Made by a program: the position numbers and the translations under genes. The notes below the pieces were generated by a model. It was not told the DNA's origin, did not search any database, and worked only from the letters and a program-made list of their open reading frames with translations. Below, piece by piece: positions 8,890 to 17,735 of a DNA stretch of 64,000 nt (position 1 is its first letter; each line of letters opens with the position of its first letter). The DNA is from Dongia deserti (GTDB lineage Bacteria; Pseudomonadota; Alphaproteobacteria; Dongiales; Dongiaceae). The DNA is taken from the NCBI RefSeq assembly GCF_003574735.1, contig NZ_QORW01000008.1:186001-250000 (forward strand), read 5' to 3'.

Positions 8890-10308
8890 CTATTCGGCGG
8901 GCTGCGTCTCCAGGGACACAGAAGAGGTCTGCCGCGCAAAGCGAATGGCGGCGAGGATCGCCGGCAGGCCGAGCAATCCGCCGATCACGAATGACCAGAC
9001 GATTGGCCGCGTGCTGGAATCGAGTTCGGGAAAACCTGCACCGATCGCAATGATGCCGGAGAAGGCCGCACCCAAGGCGGCGCCCAGGCCTTCGAAAGTG
9101 GGGATCGCGCCGGAGGTCACGTCACGCTCGGCATTGCCACTCGTGCCGATCGTGCGCTGGCAGATGAAGCCGTTGCTGATGCCGAAGCCGATCCCGCACG
9201 CAGCGAGCGCGATGGCGGTGCCAAGCAGGGTCTCGGCATTCACCGCCCACGCCAGCATGAACATACCGAACGTCAGCACGGCAGGGCCGAGAACGATGAG
9301 GCGTGTCGCCTGCTTCTCCGCCAGGCGTGCAACCAGCATCGCACTGAACGACCAGGCGAGTGCCACGATCGACGCCATCTGCCCCGCATGCATGACGTTG
9401 AGCCCCAGATGCACCTGGCCGACGTAAGGGATGAACAGGAACACGCTGGCCTCGGCCAGCGGCATCAGCCCGATGATCCACAGGCCGAGGGAGCTCGCTG
9501 GCCGCGCCGACAGCAGCCGCGCGGGAAACAGCGGCGAGCGTGCGTGCCGGTCGATGCGTAGGCCGATCCATAGAGCGACCAGCCCAGCGAGCACGATCGC
9601 AGCTGCCAGCAGCGGCGTCTCGGATTTGCTGGCGACACAGATGGCCAGACTGCCGCCGGTCAGGAAGATGAGGCGCAGAAGCGGCCAACCCTTGCCGCCG
9701 TCCGCCTTCGGCCGGGCCGGCAGGACGATCAGAGCAAGCACAAGAAATATGATGGCGAGCGGCGCGAGGGAAGCGGCCGCGATCCGCCACGACCAGAGGT
9801 GCGCCAATGCACCTCCCAGGATCGGCCCGCCCACGGTTGCCAGTGCCCACACGGCCGCCAGCAGACCGAACAGAGGGGGTAGGGCATCTTCGCCCACGGC
9901 ATCCGCGGCGATCACATAGCAGAGCGCCATGATGATGCCTTCCGCGAAGCCCTGCACGATCCGACCGACGAGCAGCACTTCCATGTTCGGTGCGACCGCG
10001 ATGATCAGGCTGCCGGCGATCGCGAGCAGGGACGAGCCGATCAGCACGGCGCGCAATCCAAGCCGGCCTTTCAGGAACGCCGCACCGGATGAGCCGACAA
10101 TCGAGAAGACGAGGAAGAACGCGGTGACCCAGCTCAGCAGCTCTGCGCCGCCCAGCTCCAGGACGGCGGATGGCGTGATCGTATTGACCACGAACCAGTT
10201 GAAGGCGTGCAGGGAGACACCCAGGCAAATGGTCCAGACGGCCGCCCGCCGGGGTCCCAGCAGCAGATCCCGCCATCCGATGGTTGCCTGCGCAGTCGAT
10301 TGGGTCAT
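8890..10308 (-). CDS. MFS transporter, DHA2-like multidrug efflux type
   Basis: A 472-aa membrane protein with around 14 hydrophobic segments. Family landmarks are 'LVGRIVQGFAEGIIMALCYVIAADA' (about residues 113-138), matching the G-R-x-x-Q-G-x-x-x-G of DHA2 proteins, and 'GGPILGGALAHLWSWR' (about residues 160-175), which fits antiporter motif C, G-x-x-x-G-P-x-x-G-G. The family exports drugs, dyes or metabolites. It lies downstream of an FMN reductase with a 90-bp gap on the same strand. Substrate unknown. Confidence 0.85.
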   Translation of the reverse strand: MTQSTAQATIGWRDLLLGPRRAAVWTICLGVSLHAFNWFVVNTITPSAVLELGGAELLSWVTAFFLVFSIVGSSGAAFLKGRLGLRAVLIGSSLLAIAGSLIIAVAPNMEVLLVGRIVQGFAEGIIMALCYVIAADAVGEDALPPLFGLLAAVWALATVGGPILGGALAHLWSWRIAAASLAPLAIIFLVLALIVLPARPKADGGKGWPLLRLIFLTGGSLAICVASKSETPLLAAAIVLAGLVALWIGLRIDRHARSPLFPARLLSARPASSLGLWIIGLMPLAEASVFLFIPYVGQVHLGLNVMHAGQMASIVALAWSFSAMLVARLAEKQATRLIVLGPAVLTFGMFMLAWAVNAETLLGTAIALAACGIGFGISNGFICQRTIGTSGNAERDVTSGAIPTFEGLGAALGAAFSGIIAIGAGFPELDSSTRPIVWSFVIGGLLGLPAILAAIRFARQTSSVSLETQPAE

Positions 10309-10398
10309 GAAAAGGGGCCGGCGATGGACCGACTCGGTCCGGGAAGAGCGCCCACTCGACCACAGAGCGCGCGTGCACTCAAGACAGAGTTGTCTCCT

Positions 10399-10974
10399 CT
10401 AGCGTTTGATGTAGGGCCGGGAATCCCGCGCAGCGCGCAGCGCGTCGGCCCACCAGGCAAGCCGGTCCAGCATGGTCTTTGCAGCACTCCCTGGTCCCTC
10501 CGGATCGATCGGATTGCCGTCGGCATTGAACTGGCGCCGCGCATTGATAAAGCACAGATAGTCGCGAATGGTTGCCGCATGCAACTCGGCGAAGACATGG
10601 CGTAGATGCTCGATGGCGCGCACGCCGCCGACCGTTCCGCCGTAGGATACGAACCCGACCGGCTTCGCCATCCATTCGACATAGCCCTGGTCGATCGCGT
10701 GCTTCAGCGAAGCGGGATAGGAGTGGTTGTATTCCGGCGTCACGATCACGAATGCATCGGCCGCTGCGAGACGTGCGCGGAAGGCATCGACCTCGGGTGT
10801 CGGTTTGGCGCGATGGCTCGGTGGCAGCTGGATGTCGATGAGATCGATGAGGTCGACGGAGAAGCCGCCATGGGCCGCCGCCTGTTTCGCGAACCAGCGA
10901 CCGACGGTGTCGCCGAAGCGGCCTTCGCGGGTGCTGCCGATGATGATGGCGAGGTTGAGCGGGCGATCCGACAC
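10399..10974 (-). CDS. NADPH-dependent FMN reductase-like flavoprotein
   Basis: A 191-aa flavodoxin-fold enzyme. The FMN phosphate loop is 'IIGSTREGRFGDTVGRWF' at residues 11-28, and the second hallmark is 'VTPEYNHSYPASLKHAID', typical of the FMN_red family (azoreductase, chromate reductase and quinone reductase relatives). 'GFVSYGGTVGGVRA' contributes the flavin edge. It may donate electrons for quinone detoxification. The gene sits between a DUF1127 gene and an MFS efflux gene on the same strand, so a detoxification role is possible but unproven. Confidence 0.88.
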   Translation of the reverse strand: MSDRPLNLAIIIGSTREGRFGDTVGRWFAKQAAAHGGFSVDLIDLIDIQLPPSHRAKPTPEVDAFRARLAAADAFVIVTPEYNHSYPASLKHAIDQGYVEWMAKPVGFVSYGGTVGGVRAIEHLRHVFAELHAATIRDYLCFINARRQFNADGNPIDPEGPGSAAKTMLDRLAWWADALRAARDSRPYIKR

Positions 10975-10997
10975 GGGCTTCTTCCTATCAACTGAGA

Positions 10998-11180
10998 CTA
11001 TGTTAGCAGCCGATCCCAGTCCGGGTCGCGGCGTTCGCTGAGGCCGATGTCGCGCAGCAGATAGGGCGGCAGGTTGCGAACGTCGTCATATCTTGTGAGT
11101 ATCGGGAACAAGCCAGCCAGGAGCGACTGCAATCCGACGCGGAACTGATCCTTCCGTACCAGCAAGGGAAAGAACCGCAT
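10998..11180 (-). CDS. DUF1127-type small protein
   Basis: A 60-aa protein whose C-terminal half reads 'YDDVRNLPPYLLRDIGLSERRDPDW', close to the DUF1127 consensus 'L..LpdhlLrDIGLsR.di'. In alphaproteobacteria such proteins are short arginine-rich factors, some of which act in RNA turnover or phosphate and stress physiology. GAGG lies seven bases before the ATG. It is divergent from the SufR-like regulator gene across a 97-bp AT-rich spacer, so it could be a target of that regulator. Confidence 0.65.
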   Translation of the reverse strand: MRFFPLLVRKDQFRVGLQSLLAGLFPILTRYDDVRNLPPYLLRDIGLSERRDPDWDRLLT

Positions 11181-11277
11181 CGCAGCCTCGCAATTAGAAT
11201 GCGTGTATGTTTCTATATTCTCCTAATAAGGAAAGCAAGATATTTCTTTATGTGCGAGGCCGTGTTAGGGTCTCGGC

Positions 11278-11907
11278 ATGGAAGATAAAGGCGCCACGCG
11301 CGTTCTCTACGCCCTCAAATCCGCCGGTCCGCAGAGCGCCGACGCGCTTGCGCGTCGCCTCAAGGTGACCGTGGTGGCCGCTCGCCAACAGCTCGGTCGT
11401 CTATTGGACAAGGGGCTTGTGACGTTCGAAGATCGGCGGGAAGGTGTCGGTCGTCCGAAGCGTGTCTGGTCGCTCAGCGAAGCCGGCAACGCCCGCTTCC
11501 CGGATTCCCACGCGGCCATGACCGTCGACGTCATCCAGGCGATCAGCGCGGTGTTTGGTCCGGAGGGACTAGAACGCGTGATCGCCGAGCGCGAGAAGGT
11601 GACGCGCCGACTCTATGCCGAGCGTTTGCGGCCGGGTCGCTCGCTCGCGGAGCGCGCCAAGCTATTGGCCGAGCAGCGCGCCGAAGAAGGCTACATGGCG
11701 GAGGTGAAGCGCCAGCCGGACGGATCTTTGCTGCTGATCGAGAACCACTGCCCGATCTGCGTAGCCGCCAAGGCGTGCCAAGGCTTCTGCCGTTCGGAGC
11801 TCAACCTGTTCCGCGATACGCTAGGCTCCGACGCCAAGGTCGAACGCGAAGAACACATCCTCGCCGGCGCGAGGCGCTGCGCGTACCGCATCACGGCGGG
11901 GAAATAG
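11278..11907 (+). CDS. SufR-like HTH regulator with C-terminal cysteine cluster
   Basis: A 209-aa regulator. The N-terminal winged helix (residues 1-75, 'RVLYALKSAGPQSADALARR' and 'GRPKRVWSLSEAGNARFPDS') is followed by a helical middle and a C-terminal cysteine-rich part. The five Cys (HCPIC, KACQGFC and ARRCAYR) are placed as in SufR-type regulators, which bind an iron-sulfur cluster and repress suf operons. No suf gene is in this window. The nearest divergent gene encodes a DUF1127 protein, and the 97-bp spacer between them is notably AT-rich. The family call is good; cluster binding and targets are inference. Paralogues of SufR with other regulons are common in proteobacteria. Confidence 0.75.
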   Translation: MEDKGATRVLYALKSAGPQSADALARRLKVTVVAARQQLGRLLDKGLVTFEDRREGVGRPKRVWSLSEAGNARFPDSHAAMTVDVIQAISAVFGPEGLERVIAEREKVTRRLYAERLRPGRSLAERAKLLAEQRAEEGYMAEVKRQPDGSLLLIENHCPICVAAKACQGFCRSELNLFRDTLGSDAKVEREEHILAGARRCAYRITAGK

Positions 11908-11987
11908 AACTCCACTGTCACCTCAACGCCGTCATGGCAAGGCCGAGGGCCTTGCCATGACGAATGTGTTGAGATTCGATCTCGTTT

Positions 11988-13364
11988 CTACTTCTTCCCC
12001 ACGTCCTTCGCCGTGAGGTCGAGCGCGATGGTTGCCAGGCGCATGAACTCGTCGACGTTCTCCTTGGTCCAGGTGAGGGGCGGGGAGATCATCATCGTGT
12101 CCTTGGTCGCGCGCATAACGAGGCCGTTGGCGAAGCAGTGGTCGCGGCACAGGGTGCCGACCTCACCGACCGGCTCGAAGGTCTTGCGCGTCTTCTTGTC
12201 CTTCACGAGCTCGATCGCGCCCATCAGGCCGACATTGCGCACCTCGCCCACCAGCGGATGGTCGAGCAGCTCCCGCAGCCGCTTGGCGAGATAGGGGCCG
12301 GTCTCATCGTGCACGCGCTCGACCAGCTTCTCGTCCTCGAGGATGCGAATGTTCTCGATCGCGACCGCACACGCCGCCGGGTGGCCGGAGTAGGTGTAGC
12401 CGTGATTGAAATCGACGCCGCTGGAGAGCACCTCCGCCACGCGATCGGAGATCATGACTGCCGAGATCGGCAAGTAGCCGGAGCTCAAGCCCTTCGCCAG
12501 GGTCATGAAATCGGCGCTGTCGATGCCGAAATGCTCCGAGCCGAACCAGTGGCCGGTGCGCCCGAACCCGCAGATCACCTCGTCGGCGATCAGCAGCAGA
12601 TCGTATTTCTTGCAGATGTCCTGCACCGCCGGCCAATAGGTCGATGGCGGGATGACGACGCCGCCCGCACCCATGATCGGCTCGCCGATGAAGGCACCGA
12701 CATTGTCAGGCCCAAGCTCGAGGATCTTGTCTTCGATCGCCTTGGCGCAGAGTTTGCCGAATTCCTCCGGCGACAGATCGCCGCCTTCGGCATACCAGTA
12801 TGGCCTGCGCACATGCACGAATCCGGGCAGCGGCAGGTCCGCGAGCTCGTGCATGTAGTTCATGCCGCCGAGCGAGGCGGAGGCCATGGTCGAGCCGTGA
12901 TAGGCGTAGATGCGGCTGATGATGGTCTTCTTGTTCGGCTTCTTCTGAAGGTTCCAATACGTCCGCACCATGCGCACGATCGTGTCGTTGGCGTCGGAGC
13001 CGCTGAGGCCATAGAAGACATGATTGAACTGCTTTGGCGTCAAGCCGACCAGGATCTCGCTCAGCTCCGCAACGGCGGGGTGCGTAGTCTTGAAGAAGGT
13101 GTTGTAGTAGGGCAGCTCCTGCAGCTGCCTATACGCGGCCTCGGCAATCGACTTGCGGCCATAGCCGACGTTCACGCACCACAGGCCGGCGAAGGCATCC
13201 AGCAGCTGGTTGCCTTCGGAATCCCAGAGATAGGTACCCTCGGCCCTGGTGATGACGCGGCTGCCATGCCGGTGCAGGTCGGCGTGATCGGTGAAGGGAT
13301 GCACATGGCGGCGATCCTGCGCCTGCCACGCGGCGGTCGAATTGCGCTTCGGTAAGACGGTCAT
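11988..13364 (-). CDS. Class III aminotransferase, putrescine-pyruvate type
   Basis: A 458-aa PLP enzyme of the omega-amino acid:pyruvate family, closest by motif to SpuC. Visible parts are 'GLWCVNVGYGR', 'YNTFFKTTHPAVAELSE', the phosphate-binding 'GLSGSDANDT', 'IADEVICGFGRTGHWFG' with the cofactor Asp, and 'LAKGLSSGYLPI' with the PLP lysine. The family moves the amino group of putrescine or another diamine to pyruvate. The start used here (MTVLPKR) has GAGG upstream; a frame open 13 codons further up lacks support. It is 221 bp downstream of a PuuA-like ligase on the same strand, which together suggests polyamine catabolism. The exact amine is inferred. Confidence 0.85.
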   Translation of the reverse strand: MTVLPKRNSTAAWQAQDRRHVHPFTDHADLHRHGSRVITRAEGTYLWDSEGNQLLDAFAGLWCVNVGYGRKSIAEAAYRQLQELPYYNTFFKTTHPAVAELSEILVGLTPKQFNHVFYGLSGSDANDTIVRMVRTYWNLQKKPNKKTIISRIYAYHGSTMASASLGGMNYMHELADLPLPGFVHVRRPYWYAEGGDLSPEEFGKLCAKAIEDKILELGPDNVGAFIGEPIMGAGGVVIPPSTYWPAVQDICKKYDLLLIADEVICGFGRTGHWFGSEHFGIDSADFMTLAKGLSSGYLPISAVMISDRVAEVLSSGVDFNHGYTYSGHPAACAVAIENIRILEDEKLVERVHDETGPYLAKRLRELLDHPLVGEVRNVGLMGAIELVKDKKTRKTFEPVGEVGTLCRDHCFANGLVMRATKDTMMISPPLTWTKENVDEFMRLATIALDLTAKDVGKK

Positions 13365-13585
13365 GATGATCCTCGCATTGAAACGGACAGACTGAACCGG
13401 CATCTCATCGACGTATGCCGGCCTCTTTCGCTCAATGCCTGATCAGGGATTGAAATTGATACGCGCAGTCAGGATCAGGATCTCGGCGCGCAGGGACCGC
13501 CGGCTGGCCGGGCCGTGATGCCGGCCGGCGCTCAACAAAGCCAACGGATCGGTCCTCATCCACATGATGACAGTCTATCAGCCGC

Positions 13586-14935
13586 TTACACGTTCAACAA
13601 CAGATGCTCGCGCTCCCACGAGCTGATGACGTTCTGATAGGCTTCCAGCTCCGCCATCTTCACGATGTAGAGCGCCTTCACGAACTTCTCGCCGAGCAGC
13701 GCCTTCACCGGCTTGCAGGCCAGGAACTTCGACAAGGCTTCGTGCGCCGTCTTGGGCAGCGTGTGCGCCATGCGATAGGCGCTGCCCTCGATCTGGTTGG
13801 TCGGCTTCAGCCGCTCCGTCATGCCGATATAGCCGCATAGCAGCGATGCAGCGATCGCCAGGTACGGATTCGCGTCGGCACCTGCCAGGCGGTTCTCGAT
13901 GCGCCGGCTGGAGGCGTTGGAGATCGGCACGCGCAAACCGCAGGAGCGGTTGTCGATGCCCCATTGCACGTTGATCGGCGCATCGAAGCGCGGGCGCAGA
14001 CGGCGGTACGAATTGATGTTGGGTGCCAGCATCGGCACGACCTGCGGCAGATAGCGCTGAAGGCCGGCGACGTGAGTGCGGAAGAGGGCGGTGTCGCGCC
14101 CCTTGCTGTCGGCGAATAGGTTCTTGCCGGTGCGCTTTTCAACCACAGACTGGTGGATGTGCATGGAACTGCCCGGCTGGTTGGCCAGCGGCTTCGCCAT
14201 GAAGGTCGCATAGACACTGTGCTTCATGGCCGCCTGGCGGACGGTGCGCTTGAACAGGAACGCCTGATCGGCGAGCTCCAGCGGATTGCCGTGGTTGAAG
14301 TTGATCTCCATCTGCGCCGCGCCGGATTCATGCGTCAGCGTGTCGACGTCGATCTCGGACTGTTCGCAGAACTCGTAGACATCCTCGAAGATCTGGTCGA
14401 ACTCGTTGGTGGCATCGATGCCGTACGCCTGACTGCCGGTCTCCGGTCGTCCGGAGCGGCCTGTTGGCGGCACCAGCGGGAGGTCCGGGTCGGTGTTGAC
14501 GCTGACGAGATAGAATTCGAGTTCGGGCGCCACGATCGGCTTCCAGCCCTTTTCATCATAGAGCTCCAGCACCTTCTTCAGCACATAGCGCGACGAATGC
14601 TGCACGGGCGTATCGTCGGCGTTGTAGGCATCGTGGATCACCTGCGCGGTCGGGTCGGTGTACCATGGCACCATGCGGATGGTGTCCGGGTCCGGGCGCA
14701 GATAGATGTCCGGATCCTCGTCAGAGCCGATATCGTCCTCGTCCAGATCGGGATACTCGCCGGTCACGGTCTGGAGGAAGATGCTCTCCGGCAGGCGCAA
14801 TCCGTACTCACGCACGCTCTTGGTGAATTTCTGCGCCGGCAGGATCTTGCCGCGCGGGATGCCGTTCATGTCAGGGACAAGGCACTCGACCTCATCGACC
14901 TTCCGTTCGTCGAGCCATTCTTCCAGGTATTTCAT
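13586..14935 (-). CDS. puuA: Glutamine synthetase family protein, gamma-glutamylputrescine synthetase-like
   Basis: A 449-aa GS-fold ligase. It carries the beta-grasp N-terminus (residues 1-100), 'APELEFYLV' for metal and substrate binding, 'TLTHESGAAQMEINF', 'FMAKPLANQPGSSMHIHQSV' and 'NRLAGADANPYLAIAA', matching PuuA and related type III synthetases rather than the nitrogen-assimilating GlnA, since there is no adenylylation tyrosine context. PuuA ligates glutamate to putrescine in the first step of its breakdown. The downstream SpuC-like aminotransferase points the same way. No puuC or puuD lies beside it, so the rest of the pathway must be elsewhere. Confidence 0.82.
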   Translation of the reverse strand: MKYLEEWLDERKVDEVECLVPDMNGIPRGKILPAQKFTKSVREYGLRLPESIFLQTVTGEYPDLDEDDIGSDEDPDIYLRPDPDTIRMVPWYTDPTAQVIHDAYNADDTPVQHSSRYVLKKVLELYDEKGWKPIVAPELEFYLVSVNTDPDLPLVPPTGRSGRPETGSQAYGIDATNEFDQIFEDVYEFCEQSEIDVDTLTHESGAAQMEINFNHGNPLELADQAFLFKRTVRQAAMKHSVYATFMAKPLANQPGSSMHIHQSVVEKRTGKNLFADSKGRDTALFRTHVAGLQRYLPQVVPMLAPNINSYRRLRPRFDAPINVQWGIDNRSCGLRVPISNASSRRIENRLAGADANPYLAIAASLLCGYIGMTERLKPTNQIEGSAYRMAHTLPKTAHEALSKFLACKPVKALLGEKFVKALYIVKMAELEAYQNVISSWEREHLLLNV

Positions 14936-15126
14936 GATAACCGCTTGATGGTGGGGCGCCGGCAGTCCCCGTTTTGGGGCTCTGCACTCGCCCTGCTGAG
15001 ACTAGCCGATCCCTCAAAGGGCTGGCAATTCATGTGAAAATTATTATATAATACATTGATATTAAAGGAAATACTTTACCAAGCCAAGGGATGCCAGCGT
15101 AAGGCAAGGGCATCGCCGCCGTTTTC

Positions 15127-15154
15127 TTGACTTGCAGGCTTTTGCCACTATAGT
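15127..15154 (+). promoter_or_regulatory. Likely sigma70-type promoter of rpsD
   Basis: TTGACT at 15127-15132 and TATAGT at 15149-15154, 16 bp apart, 118 bp before the rpsD start codon. It is the best promoter-like pair in the 336-bp gap 14936-15271. The left part of that gap is AT-rich (around 15035-15065) and holds no gene I can support. Confidence 0.5.
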
Positions 15155-15190
15155 CCGCGCGCTCCCGAGCCGGGCAGGGTCGTTAAGAAC

Positions 15191-15227
15191 CTGTCCAGCC
15201 GCCGCCCTGAAAGGGCGGAGCGGACAG
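15191..15227 (+). promoter_or_regulatory. Structured hairpin in the rpsD 5' leader
   Basis: Outer stem CTGTCC (15191-15196) pairs with GGACAG (15222-15227), and inner stem CCGCCCT (15202-15208) pairs with AGGGCGG (15212-15218) around a GAA loop. It lies between the proposed promoter and the rpsD ribosome site. It could be a leader element for S4-mediated autogenous control, which is known for rpsD operons in other bacteria, but the link is inferred. Confidence 0.45.
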
Positions 15228-15271
15228 CCGGGATAACAACAACATCGCACGCAGCGAGAAAGGAAACCACC

Positions 15272-15886
15272 ATGTCAAAGCGCATCAGCGCCAAGCACAA
15301 GATTGACCGCCGTCTGGGCGTCAATCTCTGGGGCCGTCCCAAGAGCCCCATCAACGATCGCGAATATGGTCCCGGCCAGCACGGTCAGCGCCGCAAGAAG
15401 CCGACCGACTTCGGCCTGCAGCTGATGGCCAAGCAGCGCCTGAAGGGCTACTACGGCAATATCGGCGAGCGCCAGTTCCGCCGCATGTATCAGGAAGCTT
15501 CGCGCCGCCGCGGCGACACGTCGGAGAACATGATCGGCCTGCTCGAGCGCCGGCTTGAGAGCGTGGTCTATCGCGCCAAGTTCGTGCCGACCGTGTTCGC
15601 TGCCCGCCAGTTCATCAATCACGGCCACGTCAAGGTCAACGGCAAGCGCGTCAACATCGGCTCCTACCAGCTGAAGGAAGGCGATGTTGTCGAGGTGAAG
15701 GACAAGTCCAAGGATTTGACCATCGTCCTCGGCGCCACCCAGATGGGTGAGCGCGACGTGCCGGATTACATCGAGGTCGACCACAGGAAGATGACGGCCA
15801 GGCTGGTTCGCATCCCGCAACTCGCGGACGTGCCCTATCCGGTGACCATGGAACCGCACCTGGTGGTCGAGTTCTACTCGCGCTAA
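15272..15886 (+). CDS. rpsD: 30S ribosomal protein S4
   Basis: A 204-aa primary 16S rRNA-binding protein that nucleates assembly of the small subunit body. The N-terminal '[20 protein letters not shown]' and '[20 protein letters not shown]' are typical of alphaproteobacterial S4, which lacks the zinc-knuckle cysteines. The S4 RNA-binding domain spans about residues 93-155 ('[15 protein letters not shown]', '[20 protein letters not shown]'). AAAGGA precedes the ATG, and the gene is followed within 25 bp by a strong hairpin terminator, so it is transcribed as a single gene here, as in many alphaproteobacteria. Confidence 0.98.
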   Translation: MSKRISAKHKIDRRLGVNLWGRPKSPINDREYGPGQHGQRRKKPTDFGLQLMAKQRLKGYYGNIGERQFRRMYQEASRRRGDTSENMIGLLERRLESVVYRAKFVPTVFAARQFINHGHVKVNGKRVNIGSYQLKEGDVVEVKDKSKDLTIVLGATQMGERDVPDYIEVDHRKMTARLVRIPQLADVPYPVTMEPHLVVEFYSR

Positions 15887-15908
15887 CGGCCACAGCAATG
15901 AATGCAAG

Positions 15909-15937
15909 AAGGCCCGCCGTTCGTCGCGGCGGGCCTT
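15909..15937 (+). terminator. Rho-independent terminator of rpsD
   Basis: An 11-bp stem (AAGGCCCGCCG / CGGCGGGCCTT) with a 7-nt loop followed by CGTTTGT, beginning 23 bp after the rpsD stop. Confidence 0.85.
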
Positions 15938-16196
15938 CGTTTGTACGCGCCTGCTCACATGGCTGAGCCTGCCGGCCGCGGCTGCTCGTGCTGCAGACCA
16001 AGCGCAGGCGCACCGTGAACGTCATGAATGCGTGGATGGAGGTGGAGACGATCTCAATGCCCGCGAGAGGTGTTGCGGGTCAGCCACTGGCGCAGATCGA
16101 TCTTGCTGCCGTCAACCAGGCCCTGGATGAACTGGGAGGTCCCGCCGCACCCGGGCTCCTCCGCCGTCTCCTTGATTCGGTATTGCGGTAGCCACG
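15938..16196 (+). other. Gap between rpsD terminator and EamA gene
   Basis: A 259-bp stretch with one short forward frame (15988-16191, 67 codons; a shorter version begins MNAWMEVETISMPARG). It has no recognisable domain and no convincing ribosome site. It ends 5 bp before the GTG start of the transporter, so a small leader protein is possible but not supported. Nothing else is seen. Confidence 0.3.
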
Positions 16197-17132
16197 GTGG
16201 ACCAGCGCAAGCTCGGTAACCTAGCACTGGTCGCGGTGGCCTGCGCCTGGGGCACCATGATCCCGGTCATCGCCCATCTGGCGCAGACCTGGGATCCGTT
16301 TTTCCTGGGAGCGGTGCGCTATGTGGGAGGCGTGCCTCTGCTCTATGTCGCTCTCTGGACGGCGGAGGGGTTCGCACGTCCCGCCGTGCGGCCGGCCATC
16401 TGGCGCGCGCTGGTGCCCGGCTGGTTCGGTCTCGGCGCCTTCGCATTCATCTATACAATCGGCGTCGCGCATGCGAACCCCATCATCGCCGCCGTGTTGA
16501 GCGCGGCCAATCCGGTGATCGCCGCGTTCGTCGGCGGCCTGGTTTTCCGCATTCCGTTCGACCGGCGCTTGGCGCCCGCGGTGATTCTGGCAGTCATCGG
16601 CTGTGCGCTGGCGAGCATCGATTGGTCGGGCGACGATCTCAGCCTCGAGCTGCGCGGCGGCGAGGTGCTGGTCTTGATCGCCTCCGGCCTGTGGGCTTGG
16701 TATTCCATCGCCGTTCACCGCTGGCTGAGCGGCTGGTCGCAGCTGCGCAAGGCCGCGAACACCATGGCGCACGGCGCCGTCCCCTTGATCGTCGGCTACT
16801 TCCTCGCCCGCGAACTGGGCTGGGCGCACCAAACGCCATCCATGCCGCGAAGCTGGGACCTCGGTATTTTCATCTGGATGATCGCGGGCTCGGTGGTCGT
16901 CGGCCTCCTGCTGTGGAATTTCGGTGTCGCCAAGACCAATCTGGTTATTGCCTCGCTCTACACAAATCTTGTGCCGATCGTCGCCGTTGCGCTGCTCGCA
17001 ATCGGCGGGCAGGCGCCGACGCTGGCGCAGATCACAGGTGGCGCGCTGGTCGTCGGCGGAGTCGCCTGGTGCGAATGGCGGCTGCTGCGCGCAAGGGCTG
17101 CCGCCGAAATGAGCAGCGCGGCCAAATCATAA
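16197..17132 (+). CDS. EamA/DMT-family transporter
   Basis: A 311-aa inner-membrane protein with ten hydrophobic helices arranged as two EamA repeats. The first repeat starts at 'LVAVACAWGTMIPVIAHLAQ' with the conserved 'R..GG..LL' at the second helix, and the second repeat covers 'GGEVLVLIASGLWAWYSIAV' to 'ITGGALVVGGVAWCEW'. Members export or import small metabolites such as amino acids, nucleotides or sugars. The start is GTG. The substrate is not predictable, and no linked regulator is visible. Confidence 0.85.
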   Translation: MDQRKLGNLALVAVACAWGTMIPVIAHLAQTWDPFFLGAVRYVGGVPLLYVALWTAEGFARPAVRPAIWRALVPGWFGLGAFAFIYTIGVAHANPIIAAVLSAANPVIAAFVGGLVFRIPFDRRLAPAVILAVIGCALASIDWSGDDLSLELRGGEVLVLIASGLWAWYSIAVHRWLSGWSQLRKAANTMAHGAVPLIVGYFLARELGWAHQTPSMPRSWDLGIFIWMIAGSVVVGLLLWNFGVAKTNLVIASLYTNLVPIVAVALLAIGGQAPTLAQITGGALVVGGVAWCEWRLLRARAAAEMSSAAKS

Positions 17133-17182
17133 CTCTCGGCCACTGCATCGATCGGTCGCTGACCATTTTCACGAAAACTTTC

Positions 17183-17210
17183 CTGTGACATATGAAGCGC
17201 AATGTCACAG
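17183..17210. promoter_or_regulatory. Perfect 9-bp inverted repeat, operator-like
   Basis: CTGTGACAT (17183-17191) and ATGTCACAG (17202-17210) form exact arms around 10 bp, 51 bp after the EamA stop and about 210 bp before the next small gene. There is no T run, so it is unlikely to be an intrinsic terminator. The rest of the gap 17133-17421 shows no gene. Confidence 0.45.
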
Positions 17211-17421
17211 CGGTACAGAGATATGCGCGCGCGAGACCAGAAAGCGCGTGTGTCAAACGTTACTTCAGCAAGAAATGCGCGATCTGTCGGGAACTTCGTG
17301 ATAGGCTTTGCATTATTGTCGCCGGCGGAAAGAACGCGTTCTGCCACGGGTGTGGCGGCGGCTGTATCGGGTCCTGGATGGTCGACGCGTTGGATTTTCG
17401 CTGAGACGCAAGAGGACCGAA

Positions 17422-17631
17422 ATGAATGCGAAGAACATTGACGGTCTGATGCGCGCGATGGAACTTGAAGGGAGCGCGCGTATCGATATCATTCGCATCG
17501 GCAAAGACATACAGACCGCCGGTCATGCTCATAGATCGCCGTCGGTCCAACAATATGAAGAGCTGCGGCGCGCCGTGGTGCATTGGCAGCGGATCGCTGA
17601 CGACATAGGCCGCATCATGGGCAGCGGGTGA
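17422..17631 (+). CDS. Small hypothetical protein
   Basis: A 69-aa soluble protein (MNAKNIDGLMRAMELEGSAR...) with a basic C-terminal half, mostly predicted helical. The frame is open further upstream, but AGAGGA six bases before this ATG supports the start. I do not recognise a family. It is followed 104 bp later by a HicB-like gene on the same strand. Coding is likely from the ribosome site and even codon use, but unproven. Confidence 0.5.
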   Translation: MNAKNIDGLMRAMELEGSARIDIIRIGKDIQTAGHAHRSPSVQQYEELRRAVVHWQRIADDIGRIMGSG

Positions 17632-17735
17632 GCGCTGCCCGTTAAGGGAGCGAAATTCTTCACGTCGGGGGGAAGGCAGGGCCGAACTGGCAATTCGGCT
17701 GATAAGACGCGCTGTACGCGCTATCGGAGGGCAGG

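Noticed and set aside
12138-13355. A 405-codon forward frame across the aminotransferase
   Set aside because: Antisense to the class III aminotransferase with its PLP motifs, and no recognisable domain.
15988-16191. Small 67-codon gene between rpsD and the EamA gene
   Set aside because: No clear ribosome site, no family match and no conservation evidence available here.
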